A model generated the notes under the pieces. That model was not told the DNA's origin and searched no databases. It saw only the letters and a list, made by a program, of their open reading frames with translations. The position numbers and the translations under genes were made by a program. From a virus, in the IMG/VR virus record IMGVR_UViG_3300027861_000039, positions 1 through 55,138 of that record: a stretch of 55,138 nt of DNA; one strand, written 5' to 3'. This document shows, in pieces, positions 34,007 through 42,491 of this stretch. How positions within the stretch are numbered: position 1 is the first letter of the stretch; each line of letters opens with the position of its first letter.

Positions 34007-34577
34007 CCTCTTCTAACACTTCACGTATATTGTTTTGAAAATTTTCTCTCTTTTCGGATTTTTCTTTAGAATTTTCTTCTTCTCTTAACTCATTCCTTAA
34101 CTCTTTGAAAAATAGTTTTCTCTGATCGTTGGCGTTGTTTTTACAGTTTAACAACTCTTCCCAATTATCTTCATAATAACAGTTTTGAAAAATTAACTCT
34201 TCATACTTACATTCGCTTATTTTTTTAGCGTAATAATAGTAATCGCCCTGTAATTTTTCTGCCGAATCATAGCAGGATTCAATAGTTTGTTCAACCATTA
34301 AAGGGTCTTTTAATATCGGCTCATCCTCTTCTTCTTTTTCAAGCTTCAAAACCTTTTTAAAATCCTCTGCAGGAGGCTCTGGTACAAAAGTCGGCTCAAC
34401 CGCTGGTTTTTTAATAGGCTTAATCACAGGTACTGAAGGGCATGTAGGCTTATCTTGAAATTCTATGATAAGCTTACCGATCTTAACAGTATCTAGCCTT
34501 TTTAGTTGGTTTAATTTCATGCCGCCGTAAAAGGCTAACCCTACTGAAAGGATATACATAGTCGCATCTTTAAGCAT
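33996..34577 (-). CDS. Membrane-anchored protein, 193 aa
   Basis: Starts MLKDATMYILSVGLAFYGGM, an N-terminal single hydrophobic helix that could be an anchor or uncleaved signal. It is followed by a P-rich linker (KPTCPSVPVIKPIKKPAVEP) and a charged coiled-coil domain with several cysteines (ESCYDSAEKLQGDYYYYAKK). An N-terminal anchor plus long coiled domain resembles i-spanins, but no outer-membrane partner gene is visible here. The gene lies 8 bases after the 68-residue gene in one two-gene minus operon driven by a consensus promoter. Confidence 0.55.
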   Translation of the reverse strand: MLKDATMYILSVGLAFYGGMKLNQLKRLDTVKIGKLIIEFQDKPTCPSVPVIKPIKKPAVEPTFVPEPPAEDFKKVLKLEKEEEDEPILKDPLMVEQTIESCYDSAEKLQGDYYYYAKKISECKYEELIFQNCYYEDNWEELLNCKNNANDQRKLFFKELRNELREEENSKEKSEKRENFQNNIREVLEEAND

Positions 34578-34585
34578 TCTTCCTC

Positions 34586-34792
34586 CTATAGAACATATCC
34601 ATTATATTCATACTTACCTGAATCTAGGCGGTATACTTGGATATGTAGTTGTTTCTTTTTGTGACCGATATCAAAATGAAATTTACGATACTCACCATAC
34701 TTAATACCTCCCGTAATCATGGGAACTTGGAATTTGTAAGTTTTACTTACATCATCAAATAGGTGCCATAAAGTATTGTAGTGAACTTGCAT
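34586..34792 (-). CDS. Small early protein, 68 aa
   Basis: Reads MQVHYNTLWHLFDDVSKTYK from an ATG at 34792 with GGAGG at 34798-34802. A more upstream ATG at 34810 is excluded because the -10 promoter element overlaps it and the transcript starts downstream. The product is beta-rich with a basic middle (GEYRKFHFDIGHKKKQLHIQ). No family is recognised. The consensus promoter suggests strong expression at the start of infection and a host-interaction role. Confidence 0.6.
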   Translation of the reverse strand: MQVHYNTLWHLFDDVSKTYKFQVPMITGGIKYGEYRKFHFDIGHKKKQLHIQVYRLDSGKYEYNGYVL

Positions 34793-34811
34793 TAAAACCT
34801 CCGTCAACATT

Positions 34812-34840
34812 AGTATAAATGAAAAATAAATTTAAGTCAA
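34812..34840 (-). promoter_or_regulatory. Consensus sigma-70 promoter (TTGACT, 17 bp, TATACT)
   Basis: On the minus strand, TTGACT (34835-34840) and TATACT (34812-34817) are separated by exactly 17 bases, the best match to a host housekeeping promoter in this window. The start point, near 34805, is just ahead of the GGAGG of the 68-residue gene. It is divergent from the GroEL promoter. Confidence 0.8.
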
Positions 34841-34862
34841 GCGCTAATTTTAACTAAAACTA

Positions 34863-34881
34863 TGGTATTATAAGGTATTAT
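34863..34881 (+). promoter_or_regulatory. Tandem extended -10 elements before groEL
   Basis: TGGTATTAT (34863-34871) and a second GGTATTAT (to 34881) lie 10 bases apart. The GroEL gene follows with its own AAGGAG. Two tandem copies of the class-1 element suggest strong expression. Confidence 0.65.
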
Positions 34882-34901
34882 AATTCAAGGAGAATGCACA
34901 T

Positions 34902-36668
34902 ATGTCAGTGAGAAAGGTAAAAGCACCTGCTAAGATGTTTACTAGTGATTTAGAACACTTAAAGGATGTTATCTATCATACGGTAGATAAAGTGGTCGGA
35001 ATTGTAGGTCGCTCTCTAGGTCCAGGCGGTAGAAATATTATTATTGAGTCAGACCTACCAGGAATTCTTAATAAAAATACAAAAGACGGAGTTACTATTT
35101 TCCGATCTCTAGGCTCTAATAACGCTTACGAGCAGTTAATTATTGAACAGATTAGAGATGTTGCGGTTAGAACCGTAGGAGAGGCTGGAGATGGAACTAC
35201 AACATCAACAATATTAGCCGGCTCTTTCATTCAAAACCTATTTATATTTTGCAAAGATAATCCAAAATACAACCCTCAAAAAGTTACTAGAATTATCAAC
35301 AAATGCTTAAGAGATGTTATGATTCCTTTTATTAACGAATCTTCTATTGAGATCACTACCAAGAATCAGAAGCTATTGGAAAAAGTAGCGAACATATCTG
35401 CAAACGGCGACGGCGAGATGGCTGAAGCTGTTATGGAGGCGTTTAAAATTACAGGGTTTTCAAGCTCTTCTCACGTTACTATTCAAGAAATGTCAGGTCC
35501 GAGTGGAAGCTATGACGTTAAATTGATCGAAGGCTTCCCTATCGATAAAGGGTATGAAGAATCTATTGGTAAATTTCATCAAGCTTTTATTAACGATCAA
35601 GCTCATCAAAAATGCCAACTTGAAAAGCCTTTATTTGTGCTGTTTGATGGTAAAATTACAGATATTGCGCAAATCAACCCTATGCTTCACACTATTGGAG
35701 AGGCTTATGTTTCTGGGAATACGGAGTTTAAAAACGTCGTAATAGTAGCTCACGCTTTTTCAGAGCAGGTGTTAAACTTTTTATCGTTTAACTTTCCAAA
35801 TTCAGGTACTATTAATGTAGTTCCTTTGAAAACTTCAATTTCACAGCTAGCCAATTCAGAGCTTCATTTTTTAATGGACTTGTCGGCTTTTACTGGAGCA
35901 AAGATTTACGATATGCAAAACCCTTTAGATGTTTATTCAGAGGATGACTGGGGCGCTAACGTTGATAAGATAGAAATTCATCGCTTTAGAACAACCATTA
36001 CTGGAACTCCAGAAGATATTGACATTGAAGTAAGGGCTAATGAGATACAAACTCAAATGGACCAGTCTGAATCTAAAATTGAAAAAATCCTTTTAGAAGA
36101 GAGGCTAGGTAAGTTGACTAGTGGTATTGCTCAGTTGAAAATCTTTGGAGCCTCTAATGGAGAGCTTAAAGAGAAGGCAGATAGGGCTGAGGATGCTGTA
36201 TGTGCTGTTAGAGCCTCTATTAATCACGGGTGCTTACCTGGAGGCTGTCGTGTTCTTTTAAATCTTTGTTTGGAGCTTGGAAAGAGTCAAGACGAAGCTA
36301 TTAGACATGTTGTCGTACCCTCGCTAGTGTCTCCGTTTTTTACCTTACTTACGAACGCCGGATATGATGACGACGAGATGGAAAAAATATACGACAAACT
36401 GATGGATAATACTAAAAAGGTTTATGACGTAGATAGCGCTAAGTTTGGAGACCCTAAGAAATTAGGGGTTTTTGACGCAACACTAGCCGTAAGACAGGCT
36501 CTAACAAATGCAGTATCGATAGCTTCAGTTATGGGAACTCTAGGCGGTATTGTAGCCTACCCAAGAGATCACGAACTGGAAAGGCAAGAGGCTAGAGACG
36601 TGCAGAGCCATGAAAGGACTTTAGAAAATTCAAACGACTATATTAACGAAGCTAATCAGAGAGGATGA
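34902..36668 (+). CDS. groEL: Phage chaperonin GroEL (Hsp60)
   Basis: 588 residues, longer than bacterial GroEL (about 548). The equatorial domain is recognisable: GRSLGPGGRNIIIES, the ATP-binding and catalytic TVGEAGDGTTT (residues 91-101, with the nearly invariant DGTTT), then VRASINHGCLPGGCR near 410-430 (GroEL: GGGVA equivalent) and the C-terminal LGVFDATLAVRQALTNAVSIASVM. The apical region is strongly diverged. The C-terminus is acidic and lacks the GGM repeat tail. It would fold phage proteins in ATP-driven cycles, probably with the GroES-like protein at 51.3 kb. Next to the terminase and portal it may serve head assembly. Confidence 0.85.
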   Translation: MSVRKVKAPAKMFTSDLEHLKDVIYHTVDKVVGIVGRSLGPGGRNIIIESDLPGILNKNTKDGVTIFRSLGSNNAYEQLIIEQIRDVAVRTVGEAGDGTTTSTILAGSFIQNLFIFCKDNPKYNPQKVTRIINKCLRDVMIPFINESSIEITTKNQKLLEKVANISANGDGEMAEAVMEAFKITGFSSSSHVTIQEMSGPSGSYDVKLIEGFPIDKGYEESIGKFHQAFINDQAHQKCQLEKPLFVLFDGKITDIAQINPMLHTIGEAYVSGNTEFKNVVIVAHAFSEQVLNFLSFNFPNSGTINVVPLKTSISQLANSELHFLMDLSAFTGAKIYDMQNPLDVYSEDDWGANVDKIEIHRFRTTITGTPEDIDIEVRANEIQTQMDQSESKIEKILLEERLGKLTSGIAQLKIFGASNGELKEKADRAEDAVCAVRASINHGCLPGGCRVLLNLCLELGKSQDEAIRHVVVPSLVSPFFTLLTNAGYDDDEMEKIYDKLMDNTKKVYDVDSAKFGDPKKLGVFDATLAVRQALTNAVSIASVMGTLGGIVAYPRDHELERQEARDVQSHERTLENSNDYINEANQRG

Positions 36669-37189
36669 TTATGAAAAATTTTATTGCAAAACTATTTGGG
36701 CTACTTGGTTTAACTACTAAGTCTGATTTTGAAGCTCTACAAGCAAAAGTGCTTTTATTAGGAGATGAGAATCGATCTTTGAAAAAATCAAACGAAGAAT
36801 TTAATGTTAAGTTTCAGTCGCTTTCTGACTTAAGAAGCGATATGGCAACTTTATATTCAGAAGTTGCTGCTGATATTAAGCGAGTAGATGCTAAGATTGG
36901 TATGGTTAAGCCAATATTAAAGGTTGAAGACCCTGAAGCTGTTGATTTTATTAAGGAAATCCTATCAAGACACGATAAGCAAATTACCAACCAGGCGGCT
37001 GGTATTCAAACAAAAATATTACAACTCAATAGTGTTGAAGGTAAGGCTTTAGCTGCTATTCAGCAAGTGAAGATCGATTCTGCTAAGTTAAACAATATCC
37101 TTAACGGCTTAGGTCTAAATGACCCAAGCAGTGAAGAATTTAAAAACTTTAAAGACACTCTTAGTGGAAAGTCAGAAATAGTAGGATAG
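36665..37189 (+). CDS. Coiled-coil protein, 174 aa
   Basis: The ATG overlaps the GroEL stop (ATGA); a second ATG at 36671 would also fit the GAGG site. It begins with a short hydrophobic amphipathic helix (MKNFIAKLFGLLGLTTKSDF) and continues as long helices (EALQAKVLLLGDENRSLKKS; AAGIQTKILQLNSVEGKALA). It ends GLNDPSSEEFKNFKDTL. No known family. Placed between GroEL and the large terminase, it may be a terminase partner or a virion protein. That is a guess from context. Confidence 0.6.
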   Translation: MIMKNFIAKLFGLLGLTTKSDFEALQAKVLLLGDENRSLKKSNEEFNVKFQSLSDLRSDMATLYSEVAADIKRVDAKIGMVKPILKVEDPEAVDFIKEILSRHDKQITNQAAGIQTKILQLNSVEGKALAAIQQVKIDSAKLNNILNGLGLNDPSSEEFKNFKDTLSGKSEIVG

Positions 37190-37190
37190 T

Positions 37191-39062
37191 ATGTCGTCCG
37201 AGTCAGAGGTAGAGTTTGAACATAAGTGTGACTACGTTTTAGAGCATCTCAATTCTGCTGAAGAGTTGAGGGATTGGATGTATGTTTATTTGGATTTATA
37301 TTTTCCAAATGGAATAGTCTATCCAACTTCAACGCACGGTCCAGTTGAGGCTATGTGGCGAATATATGAGCTAATGAAGACAGGTAAGAGTGAAGACATC
37401 CCTCAAGCCTGTATGTTAGCCTCTCGAGACTCTTTCAAAACCCTTGGTGCAGCCGCACTAGAAATCCTTTGTATGCTTCATTTTCGTATTAGCGTTGCTC
37501 ATATGGCTGCGATTAGTTCACAGTCAGATAAGGCTATTCAGTACGTAAACGCAATGTTTCGTAAGCTGAGACCTTATTTGAATGCTAACGGTTGGAAGCA
37601 GTCTTCAGACAATAAAAAGATGATTGCCTGGCTGACTGATGACCTACAAGAGGTTTATATTCGTATCGTTATTGCTACTATTGCTGGCGCTAACTCAGAG
37701 CACGTTCCAATGTTGTTTATTGACGAAGTTGACGTTGTTCAAGACCCTAGAGCTTTGAAAGAAGCTAAAATGATTCCTTCAGTCTTTGGTAAGTGGTTTC
37801 CTTTAACAGTATATTTATCAACACGTAAGTTTGCCGGCGGTTTAATGGAAAAAACCCTAAAGCAAACTATTCAAGCGAATGGTGAGATATTACGTTGGAA
37901 TATTTTGGACGTTACTGAGAGAATCTCTCATGACGTTGCTAAGGTTGATGAGCCAAAACTAGTTAGATACATTTCTAGAGAACTTCCAATGGAAACTCTT
38001 ATGGAAAGCGACTGGCAAGTGTTGCCAGATGAAATTAAGCTAAAATATGAAAAATTCTTAGCATACGCTGGTATTGCAGATCACCCTTTACTTCCAGTTA
38101 TGAGGAATTATTTAGTAGATAGACCTCAAGAAGATCACGGCGGCTTGTTTAAAAAGCTATCAGCTACGTTAAACAACTTTCGTCAGATTGATTCTGATAT
38201 GGCTGACGCTCAGCTTTTATGTAATAAACCATCCTCAAGCGGCTTAGTTTATCCTAGGTTTGATGAGGTTAGAAATATTTTAAGCGTTCAACAGGCTTGG
38301 GAAAGAATATCAGGGTTAGATACTCCCTGTGATTTTAACAATTTAAGACAATACTTACTTGATCTTGGTACTGAATTTATCGGCGGCGGCGACTGGGGTT
38401 TTACAGACTACACCTCTCTAGTGGTTTTAGCTCTTTTGCCTGGCGGTGAAGTATGGCATATGGAAACTTTTGCTATGCAAGGCTTAGAGGTTGATGATAT
38501 TGCAAAATACGGGGCTGAGCTACAAGATACTTGGCGAGTATCTAGATGGTACGTTGACCAAAACTACCCTTCTTATATTAAGACTTTAAAAAGAAAAGCC
38601 AGTATGAGATGTCCTAAATTTACAAAAGACGTAGCCGCTGGAATTTCAGCTTTACAGGGTAAATGCGTAAACTCAACAAATATTAGAAAATACTACGTTT
38701 TAGACGTTCCGAACAATCATCAAGTAAAAGAAGCGTTTGGAGAGTATCGCTGGAAAATAGACGGAAAAGGTGAAATTATAGAAGGCGTTCCTTTTCACGA
38801 TAAAGACGGAGTTTCGGATATTATGGACTCTATTAGATATCCGTTTCAAAACCTCTTTAGTAAAGGCGCTAAACCGACTTTTGGAGTTGCCGGCGCTGAG
38901 ACTCATGACAAGCAAAGGACGTTAATTGCTGAAGCTAAGGATTTAACTGAAATCGCCAAAAACGTCAACCAAGACCTTATGAGGCAAAAAATCGGTAGTC
39001 TAGCTACTAGCAAAGCTCCTAGTTCGCCCAAAAGTAAGGCGAAGAAGAAGATTTTGTGGTAA
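37191..39062 (+). CDS. terL: Terminase large subunit
   Basis: 623 residues. The ATPase part has a deviant Walker A (ASRDSFKT, 77-84), Walker B MLFIDEVD (174-181) and a following coupling motif (LSTRKF). The C-terminal nuclease part begins at GGDWGFTDYTSLVV (about residue 400), has WYVDQNYPSY, and a last acid in DGVSDIMDSIRYPF, the usual RNase-H-type metal site. It drives DNA into the prohead through the portal and cuts the concatemer. The C-terminus is lysine-rich. The portal follows two genes later, the classic head-gene order. Confidence 0.9.
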   Translation: MSSESEVEFEHKCDYVLEHLNSAEELRDWMYVYLDLYFPNGIVYPTSTHGPVEAMWRIYELMKTGKSEDIPQACMLASRDSFKTLGAAALEILCMLHFRISVAHMAAISSQSDKAIQYVNAMFRKLRPYLNANGWKQSSDNKKMIAWLTDDLQEVYIRIVIATIAGANSEHVPMLFIDEVDVVQDPRALKEAKMIPSVFGKWFPLTVYLSTRKFAGGLMEKTLKQTIQANGEILRWNILDVTERISHDVAKVDEPKLVRYISRELPMETLMESDWQVLPDEIKLKYEKFLAYAGIADHPLLPVMRNYLVDRPQEDHGGLFKKLSATLNNFRQIDSDMADAQLLCNKPSSSGLVYPRFDEVRNILSVQQAWERISGLDTPCDFNNLRQYLLDLGTEFIGGGDWGFTDYTSLVVLALLPGGEVWHMETFAMQGLEVDDIAKYGAELQDTWRVSRWYVDQNYPSYIKTLKRKASMRCPKFTKDVAAGISALQGKCVNSTNIRKYYVLDVPNNHQVKEAFGEYRWKIDGKGEIIEGVPFHDKDGVSDIMDSIRYPFQNLFSKGAKPTFGVAGAETHDKQRTLIAEAKDLTEIAKNVNQDLMRQKIGSLATSKAPSSPKSKAKKKILW

Positions 39063-39109
39063 AACGGCGCAAAAACGGCGTCTTAACCCTTAATCTGACG
39101 AAAAAAAGA

Positions 39110-39118
39110 CAATCTTTA
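39110..39118 (+). promoter_or_regulatory. Candidate late promoter element CAATCTTTA (plus strand)
   Basis: The only exact plus-strand copy, preceded by AAAAAAAGA, 27 bases before the ATG at 39146. It would start late transcription of the 39146-44395 unit within the head operon. Confidence 0.6.
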
Positions 39119-39145
39119 TAGAATACATACCTAATCGGAGAAAAC

Positions 39146-40099
39146 ATGTCAAGTTCCAAAATGAATTTATTACAACATTTAGCTATTTATCAAGACACAA
39201 ACGCTTCCAGTAACCCTAGTAAAAATCTTACAAAATGGACGTTTGACGAGCAAGGCTTAGACGTTGGAGAGGCTGAATCTAAATCAATCACACTACCGGC
39301 TGGGGAGACTTTAAGTCTATTTTCTGGGGCGGTGACTGTATCTGACGACGGAACTACAACCTACGATATTGCGCTAAAAGCAGGTACTGCTAATACTTAT
39401 ACGATCAGTCATAATGGCGGTACTGCTCCAGCCTTTAGAGCTGCTAGAACTGAAGGCGCTGACGCCACAACCGAAGTAACGGTTACTAAAAACGGACCTA
39501 TATTAACATTCACCTCTACTGGAGGAACTGTTTTTAATCTTATTGCTGGAGGAGTTATTGTTGGTGACGACGTTAGGATTGGAGCTGGTTTTGATACGCT
39601 AAATCAAGGAAAGTTCAAAATATTGGCACTGACAGCTACCAGCTTTCAAGTCGAAAACGACGCAGGACAGGCTGAAGGTCCAATAACCTTGGGAGCATCT
39701 TTTGCTACCGTTGTTCAGGTATTCTCAGCCGCTGGAGTTCAAGTTGATGATAAGGCTAAGTTGACTGGCGGTTTTTCTTCTTTAACTTTAGGTACTTATC
39801 TAATTACAGACGTTAATCCAGACTATATTGAAATTTACAGCATTAAAAGCCTACCTGCAGAGACTGCGGTTACTACTCAACTGACGATTTACAATAGCTC
39901 GAAACAATTCATCTACGTTGAGACTGATAAAAAACTCTCAGTAATTATCGATAGTGTTTCTATAGGAAATATCGAACAGCTAAGCGCTGGAACGGCTCTT
40001 AAAAAAGGGCTTCTTATGAAAAGCGGTGAGATGTTTCAAGCCTCTTTAACGAATGAGTCTAAAGATTCAGCGTGTATTTTCTACGTAACAGCGGAATAA
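39146..40099 (+). CDS. Beta-rich structural protein, 317 aa
   Basis: Starts MSSSKMNLLQHLAIYQDTNA and is T/S/A/G-rich with continuous beta-strand patterns (GTANTYTISHNGGTAPAFRA; VGDDVRIGAGFDTLNQGKFK; IYNSSKQFIYVETDKKLSVI). No enzyme motif. Likely a head decoration or tail protein. Between terminase and portal it may be part of the head vertex. A late promoter element precedes it and the stop is 3 bases before the portal start. Confidence 0.55.
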   Translation: MSSSKMNLLQHLAIYQDTNASSNPSKNLTKWTFDEQGLDVGEAESKSITLPAGETLSLFSGAVTVSDDGTTTYDIALKAGTANTYTISHNGGTAPAFRAARTEGADATTEVTVTKNGPILTFTSTGGTVFNLIAGGVIVGDDVRIGAGFDTLNQGKFKILALTATSFQVENDAGQAEGPITLGASFATVVQVFSAAGVQVDDKAKLTGGFSSLTLGTYLITDVNPDYIEIYSIKSLPAETAVTTQLTIYNSSKQFIYVETDKKLSVIIDSVSIGNIEQLSAGTALKKGLLMKSGEMFQASLTNESKDSACIFYVTAE

Positions 40100-40102
40100 T
40101 CT

Positions 40103-41902
40103 ATGAGCGATGATAAAGATAAAAAAGGTATAATTCTTGATAATGTCAATCCTACGCCTCAAGATATTCAGGATAGTTTTAATACAGCTATATTGAAGAA
40201 CGCCGGAGGCGGTCACATATCAGAACTAGTTCAGCACGCTATGGGTTCTGCCAACAAAAGGCGTAAAATCCCAAGACTAGCTCTTACGGAAAACCCTCTT
40301 CATAAAGATCACTACGCCGGAGTTTATAAGCTAAAAAGAAAGCTCCTACCTGATAGTGTTATTAAGACTATCCGTACTAGCAATTTACTAGTTGCTGCGA
40401 TTCTACGTGCCCGAGGTAATTCTATCTCAATGTTTGGTCATATTAGAAAAGATCGACATGATTTAGGAATTGATGTTATATTAAAAGAAGAGTTTACCAA
40501 AGTTATCGAACCAGAGCAAATGGTTAAAATCCAAGAGCGTATTGATCGTACCTTAAAGATTTTAGTTAACTGTGGATATACCGAAGATTTAGAAGAAAGA
40601 GAAAAAACTACCTTACCTGAGTTTATGGACGTTCAAACTCGAAACGCACTGTCTTTTGGTAGGTTTGCTACTGAGATTATCTATTCTGACGATGATAATA
40701 AAGAATTTCACCGTTTTAGAGCCACAGATGCTGGTACGATATATCCTTCTGTAAAGGAAGGTGAGGCTGCAGAGTCTGTTCGTAGAAGTTCAATTAAACT
40801 AATCCAAGACATGACTGGCGTTAAGATTGATACAGATATATTAGAAAAAGATCAATACGATTGGATTCAAGTTGTTGAAGGCTTCCCAAGACAGGCTTTT
40901 ACTCCTGAAGAGTTGATTGTTTACAACATGTATCCTTCAACCGACGTTGAGCATAACGGTTTTCCAGTAACGCCTTTAGATACAGTTATTAATGCAGTTA
41001 CAACTCACACATCTATTGAAGTTTATAATAAATTATATTTTCAAAACGGTAGAGCTGCTAAGGGTATGCTTGTTATTCAATCAGACGAGATTGATCAGTC
41101 CGTTATTGACGACGTTAAGCAACAGTTTAATGCTTCTATTAACAATGTTGAGAATTCATTTAGAGTACCTATATTTGGCGTATCTAAAGAAGATAACGTT
41201 GAATGGATAGATACTGTTGCTAACAAGAAAGACGGTGAGTTTGAATACTTATTTGACCAAACCACTAGAAATATCTTATCGGCGTTTAATATGTCTCCAG
41301 ACGAACTGCCTGGATTTACCCACCTATCTCGTGGTACTAACCAACAGGCTTTATCAGAGGCTAACAATGAGTGGAAACTAACAGCCGCTCGAGATACAGG
41401 TATTAGACCTTTAATTAACCACTGGGAAAACTTTTTAAATAATAAAATCTTTCCTCTAATTGACCCAGAACTGTCTCAACTATGTGACGTTGTTTTAGCA
41501 GGTTTTGACGCTGAAACTAGAGAAAAAGAAGGTCAACGTATCCAAACAGATATGCCAATTCACATGAATTATGATGATGTTTTGGAAGAGGTTGATAAAG
41601 AACAGGTTGGACCGTCAATAAGCGGTACTATACCTTTTAATGAGTTTTATAGGGCTGCTATAGATACCTACAATACTGTAGGAGAAGTTGAAAGTACTTT
41701 TCTAGACAATCCTGGCGCTATAATGGACCCAATGCTACAATATAAAAGAGATCAATTCTTTTTTCAATGGGTAGAATTATTGGCTGAATATAACCCAAAT
41801 GCTCTACAGGCTTATTTTGCCGGTATGGACGGTGAATCTAAAAAAGAAATTATGGATATGTATTTACAAGACTACCTTGAAGAAAACGACGTTAATAATT
41901 AA
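40103..41902 (+). CDS. Portal protein
   Basis: 599 residues, the right size for a large-phage portal, between terminase and the scaffold-like protein. A long helical/stem-type region (SNLLVAAILRARGNSISMFG; LTENPLHKDHYAGVYKLK) is followed by a conserved wing/crown-type stretch with VYNMYPSTDVEHNGFPVTPL, INHWENFLNNKIFPLIDPEL and an acidic C-terminus. It forms the dodecamer at one head vertex, threads DNA and binds the terminase. Family judged from place and features. Confidence 0.8.
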   Translation: MSDDKDKKGIILDNVNPTPQDIQDSFNTAILKNAGGGHISELVQHAMGSANKRRKIPRLALTENPLHKDHYAGVYKLKRKLLPDSVIKTIRTSNLLVAAILRARGNSISMFGHIRKDRHDLGIDVILKEEFTKVIEPEQMVKIQERIDRTLKILVNCGYTEDLEEREKTTLPEFMDVQTRNALSFGRFATEIIYSDDDNKEFHRFRATDAGTIYPSVKEGEAAESVRRSSIKLIQDMTGVKIDTDILEKDQYDWIQVVEGFPRQAFTPEELIVYNMYPSTDVEHNGFPVTPLDTVINAVTTHTSIEVYNKLYFQNGRAAKGMLVIQSDEIDQSVIDDVKQQFNASINNVENSFRVPIFGVSKEDNVEWIDTVANKKDGEFEYLFDQTTRNILSAFNMSPDELPGFTHLSRGTNQQALSEANNEWKLTAARDTGIRPLINHWENFLNNKIFPLIDPELSQLCDVVLAGFDAETREKEGQRIQTDMPIHMNYDDVLEEVDKEQVGPSISGTIPFNEFYRAAIDTYNTVGEVESTFLDNPGAIMDPMLQYKRDQFFFQWVELLAEYNPNALQAYFAGMDGESKKEIMDMYLQDYLEENDVNN

Positions 41903-41915
41903 ATAGGAGAATGTT

Positions 41916-42491
41916 GTGGCAATTGACTACAAACAAAAATACCAAAGCTTAAGATCAAAATTTGCAAAAGAAACTGACAGGTATTTTAGAACTGGCTATG
42001 AAGCTGGAATGAAAGAAGGGCAAATGCAAGCCCAGCAAGAGCAAATGGAAATGCAGCGTCAACAAGAGATGATGCAGCAAGGGATTGACCCAGAAACAGG
42101 TCAACCAATGCAAGGCGGCGTGGACCCACAAACAGGTGAGCCAATTCCAGGTGGAGAGCAAGCTCCTATGGAAGAAGGTCAAGCTCCTATGGAAGAAGGA
42201 ATTGATGAAGGTCAAGGTAGTGAGCTTGATCAGCATATTAATGAGCTTGAAAGTTTAGTCTCAAAAGGTAGCAAGCCTAAAGTAACCGATCTTAGAAAAG
42301 CTATTGATAATTTAACCAATTTAAGAAAAACGCAAAAACAACTTAAATCTAACCATAAAGAAGTCGTTGTTTCTAAGCAAAAAGATTTTGTAGACGGTAT
42401 TATGAAAAAATGGGAAAAAGAGGCTAACGACAAATCAGTAACTAGCAATCTAGAAGAAATTATAGCTTCTGAAGGAATTGAAATAAAATAA
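41916..42491 (+). CDS. Small scaffold- or connector-type protein, 191 aa
   Basis: From GTG at 41916 with GGAG: MAIDYKQKYQSLRSKFAKET, then Q/M/G/P-rich repeats (QAQQEQMEMQRQQEM; GIDPETGQPMQGGV, GVDPQTGEPIPGG, twice QAPMEEG), and a helical C-terminus (LRKAIDNLTNLRKTQKQLKS). The repeated DP-x-T-G-x-P unit resembles calcium-free collagen-like linkers. Position between portal and MuF protein suggests a portal-associated or scaffold protein. Confidence 0.6.
   Translation: MAIDYKQKYQSLRSKFAKETDRYFRTGYEAGMKEGQMQAQQEQMEMQRQQEMMQQGIDPETGQPMQGGVDPQTGEPIPGGEQAPMEEGQAPMEEGIDEGQGSELDQHINELESLVSKGSKPKVTDLRKAIDNLTNLRKTQKQLKSNHKEVVVSKQKDFVDGIMKKWEKEANDKSVTSNLEEIIASEGIEIK

Noticed and set aside
39060-39105. 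Direct repeat AAACGGCG near the terminase end as a terminator or origin
   Set aside because: Two copies are too few and do not form a hairpin with a T-tract.
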